From assembly GCA_024636975.1 (NCBI GenBank), contig JAGXGA010000039.1:1-50324 (forward strand): DNA of 50,324 nt, read 5' to 3'. This stretch comes from Mariniphaga sp. (GTDB lineage: Bacteria; Bacteroidota; Bacteroidia; Bacteroidales; Prolixibacteraceae). Shown in pieces: positions 1 to 7,809 of this stretch; position 1 is the stretch's first letter; each line of letters begins with the position of its first letter. The position numbers and the translations under genes are program-made. The notes below the pieces were generated by a model. The model ran no database searches. It saw only the letters and a list, made by a program, of their open reading frames with translations, and was not told where the DNA came from.

Positions 1-836
1 CCTGATAGCAACTTTCCAAAAATGTGGCTAAAGCCGGGAAAGGGAGACTTACCTATCATCATCTAACCCGTTGGCTAAAGCCGAACGGCAATACCAGTCC
101 CAAATTCCAAAAGACAATCACGGTCAATCACTATAAATCACTATAAATAACCATCAATCCCCCGATGAAATATTCTCCTGGCGTCGAATTTCACGGGGTA
201 AACCATCAATCCCTATCATTCACCCAATCCCTCATTCACCCATTCCCAATGACCAATGCCCAGTATCCAGTCACTAGATGACCGGTGACCAATGACCAAT
301 GCCCAGTTCCCGAAACCTGCCCGACTACTTCGTTCAGGCGGGCTTTAAACTTTAAACCTTAAACTCGAAACTCTTCTTCCCCCTTTTCAACCATTTGTCC
401 ACCCTCCCCAATCCCCTTCTTCTTCGGTCACCAGATTCCCCTCCATAACACCCCCAAACCTTAAAAAAGCATAATATGTTGAGAATAAGCTGCCCTAAAT
501 ATGCATTAAGCCTTTACGCAGTGGCTGCTTTCGCCCGTTATGCATTATTATTATAAATAGAAATTCCTGGGTAAAAAATTGTGATATAATTGATTAAAAT
601 CATACTTTTGTGCCCGATTTCAATCCCGATCTGTATCGGGACCGTCGCCCGGCAGATTACATACTATGTAACTGAGAGGGCGGAGCCGTCAGAGAACCAA
701 AACAAAGACGAAACTCAAATGCCCTGTATACAGTTATTTACAATAAAATGCACACTATTTTCTGGTACCCCTTTTTTTGCTTCCGGTGCGGAGTAGAACG
801 GGCGCGAGCTAAATTAGTCTTGATACTAAAAACCAG
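1..836. other. Gene-free, repeat-rich leader region
   Basis: No convincing gene is seen. The stretch holds two GGCTAAAGCCG-type small palindromes near 20-95, AATCACTATAAATC-style short tandem repeats, a palindromic element at 159-204, ACCAATGACCA repeats near 240-310 and an ACTTTAAACC repeat. These are the same low-complexity families that recur through the whole window. An open frame at 590-796 has no family resemblance and was not accepted. A promoter for the regulator at 837 may lie between 540 and 836, but I cannot place it. Confidence 0.6.
159..204. repeat. Palindromic GTTTACCCCGT element
   Basis: About 46 bp with complementary ends, CCCCGATGAAAT on the left and ATTTCACGGGG followed by TAAACC on the right, and a TCTCCTGGCGTC centre. 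Near-identical copies lie at 25254-25299, 31212-31258 and 31263-31309, and a reverse-orientation copy at 19683-19724. A variant with the same outer ends but a different core is at 2234-2304. The arms can form a hairpin; the size and dispersal fit a REP/MITE-like element. Confidence 0.75.
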
Positions 837-2168
837 GTGATAAAGCAACAATTTACATTAGATATTAAGGCAGCCCTGGAACTTGGTGAAGGCCAGTTCA
901 TCGAATTTAAGGAATCGGCTGATAAAAGCCTTGCCAGGGAAATGGTTGCTTTTGCCAATGCCTCAGGGGGATTAGTCTATCTGGGAATAACCGATTCTGG
1001 CCGGTTAAAAGGAATAGAAACAACAAACAAACTGAAATCGCAGATACAGGATATAGCCCGAAATTGCGATCCTTCAATTATCATTAATCTGGTAGAAAGA
1101 AATAATATATTGGCTATCGAAGTTTCCGAAGGTAAAAACAAACCCTACTCCTGCTCAACCGGTTTCTTCATGCGTATGGGTGCCAATTCCCAGAAAATGA
1201 CGAGGAACGAGATTCTGTCACTGGCAATAAAATCGGGAAAAGTCAGGTTTGACGAACAAATCTGTACTAATTTTAATTGGAAAGACTTTGATGATGAAAA
1301 ATTTACCTATTACCTGAAACTGTCCGGAATTTCATACAATTTACCTAAAGAAGAATTATTGCGAAACCTTCGTGTGTTAACTGATGAAGGATTTACAAAT
1401 GCAGGTGTATTGTATTTTGCAAGAGAACCCTATAAGTATATTATCAGCTCTAAAATCCGTTGTATCCATTTTAATGATAACGAACGTATCGATATCCTTG
1501 ATAAAAAAGAGGTGGATAGGGGTGTAATAGGGAATATTGAATTTGCTATAAACTATCTTAGAGAACTGATACCCGTTCGATATGAAATAAAGGATATCAA
1601 GCGAAAAGAATTTCCGGAATACCCTGTTGAAGCATACCGTGAAGCAATAGTCAATGCAATTATTCATTTTGATTACTTTCTGGGCGACACCATTGCCATC
1701 GAAAAGTTAAAAAACAGTATCATTATAAACAATAAGGGAGAACTTCTTTTCCCTGAAACCGACTTTGGAAAGCGAAGTGAAGCGAGAAACCGGCTGCTGG
1801 TTGATTTATTGGCTAGAACCGATTTTATGGAAAAGGCCGGTACAGGTATAAAAAGAGTTAAAAATGCCTGCAATGATAATGGCAATAAAGTTAACTTTCA
1901 TTTTACCGATGCGTTTTGGATAACCATTCATTCAAATAAAAATGACACCGATAATGACACCGATAATGACACCGGTCGTAGTCAAAAAATATTGAACCTG
2001 ATAAAGAATGATGGCAAAATTACAGTAAATAAATTAGCTGGTAAATTGAATGTGTCAAAAAGCACTGTTTTAAGAGAGATTAAAGAATTAAAAGAAAATG
2101 GGAAACTTGAGCGAATCGGTAATGAGAAAGGCGGACACTGGGAAATTATCAACAATGACCAAATTTAA
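837..2168 (+). CDS. AlbA_2-domain ATP-binding transcriptional regulator
   Basis: Putative DNA-binding regulator of the AlbA_2 (Schlafen AlbA)/ATP-dependent DNA helicase-related family, 443 residues, GTG start. The N-terminal AlbA_2 domain covers about residues 12-110 (EFKESADKS, then FANASGGLVYLGI). A GHKL-like ATPase segment follows at about 265-360, with EAYREAIVNAI and the KAGTGIKRV glycine loop. A winged helix lies at about 385-440 (KLNVSKSTVLREIKELKENG). The linker between ATPase and winged helix is a perfect 12-bp tandem repeat coding NDTD three times. The family is common in Bacteroidota accessory regions; targets are unknown. A decayed paralogue follows directly, so this looks like a tandem duplication in which only this copy survives. 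Confidence 0.85.
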   Translation: MIKQQFTLDIKAALELGEGQFIEFKESADKSLAREMVAFANASGGLVYLGITDSGRLKGIETTNKLKSQIQDIARNCDPSIIINLVERNNILAIEVSEGKNKPYSCSTGFFMRMGANSQKMTRNEILSLAIKSGKVRFDEQICTNFNWKDFDDEKFTYYLKLSGISYNLPKEELLRNLRVLTDEGFTNAGVLYFAREPYKYIISSKIRCIHFNDNERIDILDKKEVDRGVIGNIEFAINYLRELIPVRYEIKDIKRKEFPEYPVEAYREAIVNAIIHFDYFLGDTIAIEKLKNSIIINNKGELLFPETDFGKRSEARNRLLVDLLARTDFMEKAGTGIKRVKNACNDNGNKVNFHFTDAFWITIHSNKNDTDNDTDNDTGRSQKILNLIKNDGKITVNKLAGKLNVSKSTVLREIKELKENGKLERIGNEKGGHWEIINNDQI

Positions 2169-2172
2169 ACAC

Positions 2173-2637
2173 TAATCGATATTTATTGGCCAGAACCGAT
2201 TTTATGGAAAAGGCCGGAACCGGTATCAAACGTGTTTACCCCGTTAGATATAAACACTATATAGCATTGGTTTCAAGTTAAAGTATTATCTAACGGGGTG
2301 AACCGATGCATGTAATGAAAACGGCAATAAAGTTAAATTTGATTTTTCTGATTCTTTTTGGATAACTTTTGAAACCAATGATATTAATAAAGTTCCGGAA
2401 TCTGTTAATGGTAAGGTCCCCGATAAGGTCCCCGATAAGGTCCCCGATAATCTGACAGAAAACCAACAAAAAATACTGAAACTCATTGATCAAAACAAAT
2501 ACATTTCGATGTCTGAAATAGCTAATATTATTGGGATTTCAAAACGTAAAGTACTGGACAATATTAACAAATTAAAAAAATTGGGTTTAATTAGCCGTAT
2601 TGGTCCTTCAAAAGGCGGTTACTGGAAAATTCTATAA
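2173..2637 (+). pseudogene. Remnant of a second AlbA_2/ATP-binding regulator
   Basis: Only the 3' third of a paralogue of the preceding gene remains. It begins at a match to the ATPase glycine loop (LLARTDFMEKAGTGIKRV), is interrupted by a roughly 70-bp palindromic insertion at 2234-2304, and resumes in frame as ACNENGNKV through a winged helix ending at 2637. The linker again carries a 12-bp tandem repeat, here coding KVPD three times. It has no start, no AlbA domain and an insertion with stops, so it cannot make the family's full protein. The frame downstream of the insertion is still open to its natural stop. Confidence 0.85.
2234..2304. repeat. Palindromic element inserted in a gene
   Basis: About 70 bp with 16-17 bp inverted ends (GTTTACCCCGTTAGAT on the left, ATCTAACGGGGTGAACC on the right). 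It sits inside the coding sequence of the decayed regulator, and the residues on either side align contiguously with the intact paralogue. The outer GTTTACCCCGT and ACGGGGTGAA ends match the elements at 159, 25254 and 31212, while the core is unrelated. This is direct evidence that the family is, or was, mobile. Confidence 0.8.
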
Positions 2638-2639
2638 CA

Positions 2640-2702
2640 GCGAATTACACGAATACTTCCATGGATAAAGGATTGTGCGGATTTAGGCGGATTGCGCGGA
2701 TG
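2640..2702. repeat. GCGGATT repeat array, left of the GxxExxY gene
   Basis: Degenerate tandem units of GCGGATT spacing (GATTGTGCGG, ATTTAGGCGG, ATTGCGCGG), preceded by CGAATTACACGAATAC. The reverse complement of the same array follows the gene at 3112-3182, so the gene lies between inverted arrays. Confidence 0.7.
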
Positions 2703-2731
2703 GGGCACGAACTAATTTTATTTTTACATAA

Positions 2732-3133
2732 ATGGCACTCATACTTGAACATGAGACTTATGAAATTATTGGTGCGGCGATGGCCGTTCACAAAGCTTTG
2801 GGAAATGGATTTCTTGAATCTGTCTATGAAGAGGCCCTTGAAAGAGAATTCATAAAACAACAAATACCATATCTGCGGCAACATAAACTCAATGTACTTT
2901 ATAACAATGAACCACTCGACAAATATTTCAAGGCTGACTTTCTATGTTACGATAGTATCATCGTTGAAATAAAAGCAGCTACTTTCATTCATAGTGATAA
3001 TATGCGACAAACTATAAATTACCTTAATGCGGTATCAAAACCGGTTGGATTATTGGTGAACTTCGGGGAGGCTAGCCTGAAATGGAAACGCTTCATAAAC
3101 AGTAAAGCTTTGCCATCCGCGCCATCCGCTTAA
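2732..3133 (+). CDS. GxxExxY protein (PDDEXK-like)
   Basis: 133 residues matching the GxxExxY family, small proteins of the PD-(D/E)XK nuclease-like clan found in many Bacteroidota. The naming motif GFLESVYEEAL is at about residues 29-39, and the conserved core continues with YKADFLCYD-like and IVEIKA segments (here KADFLCYDSIIVEIKAA). The last ten residues (SKALPSAPSA) are unlike the family and come from reading into the repeat array downstream, so the original stop may have been lost. Its biochemical role is unestablished. The gene is isolated between inverted GCGGATT arrays rather than in an operon. Confidence 0.85.
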   Translation: MALILEHETYEIIGAAMAVHKALGNGFLESVYEEALEREFIKQQIPYLRQHKLNVLYNNEPLDKYFKADFLCYDSIIVEIKAATFIHSDNMRQTINYLNAVSKPVGLLVNFGEASLKWKRFINSKALPSAPSA

Positions 3134-3182
3134 ATCCGCGAAATCACTAATCAACGTAATCCGCTCTAATCCGCGCAATCCA
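3112..3182. repeat. AATCCGC repeat array, right of the GxxExxY gene
   Basis: Tandem AATCCGC-type units, the reverse complement of the array at 2640-2702. Related short arrays occur at about 40520-40575 and 46125-46170. The first units overlap the last codons of the GxxExxY gene. Confidence 0.7.
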
Positions 3183-3194
3183 AAAAAAACAATA

Positions 3195-4772
3195 ATGAAC
3201 CATAAGCAACAAATCTTAGAAAAAATAGCCGCCAACACTGAAGTCGTCGGCATTATAGGTTTAGGCTACGTAGGCCTTCCTTTAGCCGTTAACTTTGCCG
3301 AATCGGGGGTGAAGACCATCGGGTTCGATAAAAACCCTGAGAAGGTCGACAGCATCAACCTCGGGAAGAATTACATCGAAGACATCCGCGATGCTGTATT
3401 AAAAGAAGTGGTCGATAAAGTGGCGCTGAGTGCCACTACCGACTTCTCACGTATGGCCGAATGCGATGCCCTTATTATTGCGGTACCCACGCCACTCGAT
3501 CGTTTCCGGAAGCCCGACATGAGCTACATCGAAAGCGCCTGCCGTGAAATCGGCCGTAACATGAAACCCGGTACATTCGTTTGCCTGGAAAGCACAACGT
3601 ATCCCACAACTACCGAAGACTTTATGCTGCCCATTATTGAGGAGGCGTCGCGGGAGAATAAGCTTCTGACCGCAAACCACGCGACAGGTGATCAGGACCA
3701 CTCCTTTCAAACAACGTCAAACTATAGCGACCCATCAGACACGAGAGAAGAAGACACAAGACAAGGAGACACAAGACAGGACCCACAGAACCCACAAAAC
3801 AGCGATACCCGAAACTCTGAACCCGGAACTCTAAACTCTGAACCCGGAACTCTGAACCCGGAACCCGGAACTCTGAACCCGGAACCCGGAGCCGTACAGA
3901 CGCAAGGTCTTGCGTCTCAATCCTTCCGCCACGGCATCGACTTCTGGCTGGCATACTCCCCCGAACGCGTCGACCCCGGCAACAAGCAGTTCCACACCCG
4001 CAACACACCCAAGGTGCTGGGGGCAATGACACCCGACGGACTGGAAATAGGGGAGGCGCTGTACCGCAAGGCCATCGACCACATTTACCCCGTAAGCTCG
4101 CCGCGCATTGCCGAAATGGTGAAGATTCTTGAAAATACATACCGGCTGGTAAACATCAGTCTCATAAACGAGCTGGCACTGCTTGCCGGTAAAATGGACA
4201 TAAACATTTGGGAAGTAATAGAAGCAGCCAAAACAAAACCCTTCGGGTTCCAGGCTTTCTATCCGGGACCGGGAATCGGTGGCCACTGCATACCGCTCGA
4301 CCCGTTTTACCTTGAGCACATTGCCAAACGCTACAACTTCGACCTCTCTATGATCCATGCCGCCGGCCACATCAACATGCGCATGCCCCACTACATGTAC
4401 ATCAAAATTGCCACCGCACTCAACCGCCATAAGAAAGCAGTCAACGGCAGCACGGTATTGTTCCTGGGCGTGGCTTACAAGCCAAACATCAACGACGAGC
4501 GTGAATCTCCTGCACTGGAAATTATGGAAACGGTGGCGCATAAAGGAGGAAATGTGCAGTACCACGATCCGTTTATACCTATTATAAATGTGGATGGCAT
4601 CAGGTATGAGTCTGTGGAGCTTACCGCTGAAGCTTTGGAAAAGGCGGATGTGGTGGTGCTGACTACAAATCATTCGGCGTTTGATGTCGAATATATTAAA
4701 GAGCATGCGCAAATGATTGTTGATATGCGCAATATGATAAAAGAAGCAGGTGAGAAAGTTTATAAATTGTGA
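3195..4772 (+). CDS. Nucleotide-sugar dehydrogenase (WbpA/WecC-type) with repeat-derived insert
   Basis: UDP-sugar 6-dehydrogenase family enzyme, making a UDP-uronic acid (probably UDP-HexNAcA) in the cytoplasm for surface polysaccharide. The Rossmann motif GLGYVGLPLA is at about residues 22-31, the catalytic cysteine lies in GGHCIPLDPFYL (Cys365), and the C-terminal UDP-binding domain has LFLGVAYKPNINDERESPAL. At 525 residues it is about 90 longer than usual. The excess is a low-complexity in-frame insert at about 152-246, just before the conserved GIDFWLAYSPERVDPG segment, and it is encoded by the same repeat DNA found between genes elsewhere. The insert falls between known secondary-structure blocks, so activity may survive. 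First gene of the polysaccharide locus; its 3' end is duplicated at 5494. Confidence 0.9.
   Translation: MNHKQQILEKIAANTEVVGIIGLGYVGLPLAVNFAESGVKTIGFDKNPEKVDSINLGKNYIEDIRDAVLKEVVDKVALSATTDFSRMAECDALIIAVPTPLDRFRKPDMSYIESACREIGRNMKPGTFVCLESTTYPTTTEDFMLPIIEEASRENKLLTANHATGDQDHSFQTTSNYSDPSDTREEDTRQGDTRQDPQNPQNSDTRNSEPGTLNSEPGTLNPEPGTLNPEPGAVQTQGLASQSFRHGIDFWLAYSPERVDPGNKQFHTRNTPKVLGAMTPDGLEIGEALYRKAIDHIYPVSSPRIAEMVKILENTYRLVNISLINELALLAGKMDINIWEVIEAAKTKPFGFQAFYPGPGIGGHCIPLDPFYLEHIAKRYNFDLSMIHAAGHINMRMPHYMYIKIATALNRHKKAVNGSTVLFLGVAYKPNINDERESPALEIMETVAHKGGNVQYHDPFIPIINVDGIRYESVELTAEALEKADVVVLTTNHSAFDVEYIKEHAQMIVDMRNMIKEAGEKVYKL
3811..3920. repeat. Intergenic-type repeat inside coding sequence
   Basis: Tandem GAACCCGGAACTCT units followed by the palindrome CAGACGCAAGGTCTTGCGTC. 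The same combination occurs in non-coding DNA at 20266-20349 and 20699-20818 (there with AAATTTT or ATATTTT centres). Here it is in frame and open, coding repeats of NPEPGTL inside the dehydrogenase. Confidence 0.85.
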
Positions 4773-4959
4773 AATCAGTGTTACCCCTGACCCCCAGGGG
4801 GGAACATTCGCCACAACATCTTAAATGATCGATAAAGCAATTTACGAATCATGAATAGTATAAAACACTTGTCCTACTATGAATCTTCTCCCCCTTGGGG
4901 GCTGGGGGTGGGGGAACTTCCTGATTAAATGTCATATTATAAATAAATTTTTTCCAATA

Positions 4960-5354
4960 ATGCAGGAACTTGAAAAACAAATGTACTACGGAGCAACACC
5001 TGCAATCTTTGAAAGGGCATTTCAGCTTCGCAGAAATATGACTCCGGCAGAAGAGTTATTGTGGAACAAACTACCTGTCCGGCTATTGACGGAAAAGGAA
5101 AACAAATAGTAGGAGTAAGATTTCGCAGGCAACATCCGGTTAGTAAGTACATTGTTGATTTTTATTGTCATGCTGCTAAATTGGTGATAGAATTAGATGG
5201 GAAGATACATCTGGCAAAACAAGAAAGTGATAGAGAAAGAACAAAAGAAATTGAAAATTTAGGCCTTCGGATAATTCGATTTACAAATGAAGAAGTACAA
5301 GAAAGCATTGATAATGTAATATTGCGAATTACTGCAGAAGTAAAGGATAATTAA
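4960..5354 (+). pseudogene. DUF559 endonuclease-like gene with frameshift
   Basis: Product resembles DUF559 proteins, a Vsr/PD-(D/E)XK-type fold. The first part reads FERAFQLRRNMTPAEELLWNKL and stops at 5109. The second part continues in another frame with VRFRRQHPVSKYIVDFYC and LVIELDGKIH, then a terminal segment ending at 5354. The frame change falls at about 5070-5105. Joined, the length is the usual roughly 120-130 residues. The flanks contain CCCCCTTGGGGGCTGGGGG-type repeats (4780-4915). A sequencing error cannot be excluded; otherwise the gene is dead. Confidence 0.8.
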
Positions 5355-5493
5355 ATTTAGGAGAATAAACACTATTTGAAGCAGGATCAATCGCCCAAAA
5401 ACTAAAAAATTCCGCTTTTTTTTCCCACTGGGGGAAATGCCTGCGTATGGAATGTGGGAGGCGGGCAAAGGGGTTGGGTGATGGGAGTAAATC

Positions 5494-5751
5494 ATGGAAA
5501 CCGTTGCACATAAAGGTGGAAATGTGCAGTACCACGATCCGTTTATTCCTGAGGTTACAGTAGACGGTATAAAATATTCTTCAGCGGACTTGATTGCTGA
5601 AACCTTGGTGGAGGCGGATGTGGTTGTGCTGACTACCAATCATTCGGTGTTTGATGTGGAGTTTATACAGGAGCATGCGCAAATGATTGTGAATATGCGG
5701 AATATGATAAAGGAAAGTGGGAATAAAGTTAATAAACTATGTCAGCTATGA
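5494..5751 (+). pseudogene. Duplicated 3' end of nucleotide-sugar dehydrogenase
   Basis: The reading frame matches the last roughly 82 residues of the dehydrogenase at 3195-4772 (METVAHKGGNVQYHDPFIP onward), with many synonymous differences. No dinucleotide-binding or catalytic domain precedes it. The original stop is lost and the frame runs on to overlap the start of the next gene at 5739. It is best read as the leftover edge of an earlier version of the locus after cassette exchange. Upstream DNA (5355-5493) shows no gene. Confidence 0.9.
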
Positions 5752-6908
5752 AAAAAATTGCAATTATACCTTTACGTGCAGGTTCCAAAGGAATTCCCGG
5801 AAAAAATAAGAAAAAACTTTTAGGAAGACCCTTGTATCAATGGGTGCTTGGTGAGGCAATTTTTTCTGATTTGGATGAAATCTATGTATTTACTGATGAT
5901 GTTGAGATACTGGAACAAATTCAAAAGGAATATACCTGGACAAACAAAGTTAAAGGAATGCAGCGAAGTCAGGAAAGTGCAACAGATATAGCTAGCACTG
6001 AACAAGCAATGCTTGAATTGGCAAAAAATATTAATAATGACTTTGATCTAATATGTCTTCTTCAGGCTACCTCTCCTTTAACAGCAAGAAAAGATATTAA
6101 TAATTGTCTGTTAAAAGTTGAAAAAGAAAATTTCGATTCTGCACTAACCTTAGTGGAAGCGAAACGGTTTATTTGGAAGGAAAATGGGACAAGTATAAAC
6201 TATGAATATTTACATCGACCTAGAAGACAAGATTTCGAAGGATTATTAATTGAAAATGGGGCTGTATATGTAGCAAAAAAGGATATTTTCTTAAAAAATC
6301 AAAATAGATTAGGAGATAAGATAGGCATAGTTAAAATGCCTGAAGATACGCTTATTGAATTAGATGAAATATCCGATTGGATTGTACTTGAAAAGTTAAT
6401 GTTGAACAGACTTTCTCAAAGCAAAAAGAGGCCTGCACCTATTAAAGCAATAGTTTTTGATGTTGATGGAGTATTTACTGATGGAACAGTAGCTGTTTCA
6501 GATAAAGCTGAATTATTTAAGCAATTTTCACTTCGTGACGGAATGGGTATCGAAATTCTGAGGCAATCAGGAATTATTCCTGTTGTAATAACTTCAGAGG
6601 TTAGTCTAATTGTTAAAACCAGAATGAATAAATTGAAGATCGAACATTTATATTTAGGAGTAAAAGATAAATATTCATTCCTGCAAAATGTATTAATTAA
6701 ATTGAAGATTCAAAAAAATGAAGTGGCTTATATTGGAGATGATATAAATGATCTAGCCAATTTAGTCTCTGTAGCATGGGGGATTTCACCATCTAATGCA
6801 GTTAATACAGTTAAATCAAATGTTGATTTAGTACTTAATAATCCTGGAGGTAATTTAGCCATTAGGGAAGCAATTGAATTTATTGAAAAATATAACTATA
6901 AATTTTAA
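5739..6908 (+). CDS. CMP-nonulosonate cytidylyltransferase fused to HAD phosphatase
   Basis: Bifunctional 389-residue protein. Residues 1 to about 228 are a NeuA/KdsB-type cytidylyltransferase (IIPLRAGSKGIPGKN nucleotide loop, LLQATSPLTA). Residues about 233-389 are a HAD-superfamily domain of the KdsC/acylneuraminate-9-phosphatase type (DVDGVFTDG at about 239-247, later GDDINDL). It would activate a nine-carbon sugar acid with CTP, and the phosphatase could remove a 9-phosphate first. Animal CMP-sialate synthetases carry a related C-terminal domain. The start at 5739 overlaps the preceding remnant; an ATG at 5748 is an equally good start. It lies 3 bp upstream of the synthase gene, clearly one operon. 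From here base composition becomes strongly AT-rich. Confidence 0.87.
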   Translation: MSAMKKIAIIPLRAGSKGIPGKNKKKLLGRPLYQWVLGEAIFSDLDEIYVFTDDVEILEQIQKEYTWTNKVKGMQRSQESATDIASTEQAMLELAKNINNDFDLICLLQATSPLTARKDINNCLLKVEKENFDSALTLVEAKRFIWKENGTSINYEYLHRPRRQDFEGLLIENGAVYVAKKDIFLKNQNRLGDKIGIVKMPEDTLIELDEISDWIVLEKLMLNRLSQSKKRPAPIKAIVFDVDGVFTDGTVAVSDKAELFKQFSLRDGMGIEILRQSGIIPVVITSEVSLIVKTRMNKLKIEHLYLGVKDKYSFLQNVLIKLKIQKNEVAYIGDDINDLANLVSVAWGISPSNAVNTVKSNVDLVLNNPGGNLAIREAIEFIEKYNYKF

Positions 6909-6911
6909 AAT

Positions 6912-7775
6912 ATGAAACCAGCAAAAGTAATCGCTGAAATTGGATGTAATCATAAAGGTGACATTGAAATAGCAAAGGAACTTATTAATGTAGCTAAAAT
7001 ATTCTGTAAAGCGGATGTAGTAAAATTTCAAAAACGGAATAATAAAGAACTACTTTCAGAAGAACAATATAATGCCCCTCATCCTAATCCGGTAAATTCA
7101 TATGGTACAACGTATGGAGAACATAGAGAATATTTAGAATTTTCTGTTCAACAGCATCAGGAACTAAAAAGACATTGTGAAAGTTTAGGTGTCATTTATT
7201 CCTCATCGGTTTGGGATCTTACTTCTGCAAAGGGAATGGCATCTTTAAACCCTGAATTGATTAAAATACCTTCTGCATGCAATAATCATTATCAAATGCT
7301 GGAATGGCTATGTGAAAATTATGTTGGTGAGTTACATGTGTCTACTGGGATGACAACTAAAAAAGAAATAGAAACTTTAATAACATTTTTTGAAGAAAAA
7401 AGAAGAAATCAGGATGTTGTTTTATATGCGTGTACGTCTGGATATCCAGTTCCTTTTGAAGATGTAGCGCTTTTAGAAATTACATATTTAAAAGAAAAAT
7501 ATGACAAACGTGTTAAAGAAATTGGATTTTCTGGGCACCATTTAGGCATTGCTGTTGATATTGCTGCATATACATTGGGAGCAACCTGGATTGAACGACA
7601 TTATACGCTAGATAGGACCTGGAAGGGAACTGACCATGCTGCATCATTGGAGCCTGATGGGGTTCGTCGTTTGGTGCGGGATTTAAAAGCTGTAAATAAG
7701 GCGTTGCAATTTAAACAGGAAGATATTTTAGAAATAGAAAAACTTCAAAGAACAAAATTAAAATATAAAAAGTAG
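6912..7775 (+). CDS. NeuB-type nonulosonic acid synthase lacking SAF domain
   Basis: Condenses phosphoenolpyruvate with an aldose (ManNAc, mannose or a 6-phosphate) to make a sialic-acid-like sugar. Motifs of the NeuB TIM barrel are present: VIAEIGCNHKGD at the start, KFQKR, then IKIPSACNN, STGM, and GFSGHHLGIAVDIAAYTLGA followed by ERHYTLDR with GTDHAASLEPDG. At 287 residues it ends where the C-terminal SAF/antifreeze domain of classical NeuB (about 340-350 residues in total) would begin. Short variants of this type occur in other Bacteroidota. With the fused phosphatase next door, a 9-phosphate product (as for Kdn in Bacteroides) is an attractive reading, but it is inference. No NeuC-like epimerase is nearby. 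Confidence 0.85.
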   Translation: MKPAKVIAEIGCNHKGDIEIAKELINVAKIFCKADVVKFQKRNNKELLSEEQYNAPHPNPVNSYGTTYGEHREYLEFSVQQHQELKRHCESLGVIYSSSVWDLTSAKGMASLNPELIKIPSACNNHYQMLEWLCENYVGELHVSTGMTTKKEIETLITFFEEKRRNQDVVLYACTSGYPVPFEDVALLEITYLKEKYDKRVKEIGFSGHHLGIAVDIAAYTLGATWIERHYTLDRTWKGTDHAASLEPDGVRRLVRDLKAVNKALQFKQEDILEIEKLQRTKLKYKK

Positions 7776-7809
7776 TATTGGCAATTCATAACGAGCCAAT
7801 TATAATTAC

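Noticed and set aside
590-796. Open frame of 68 codons before the regulator
   Set aside because: No family resemblance, no ribosome-binding site, and its DNA includes CCCGATCTGTATCGGG-type repeat sequence.
3831-4814. Minus-strand frame of 327 codons
   Set aside because: Shadow of the dehydrogenase gene, whose plus-strand motifs are clear; its repeats are the antisense of the insert.
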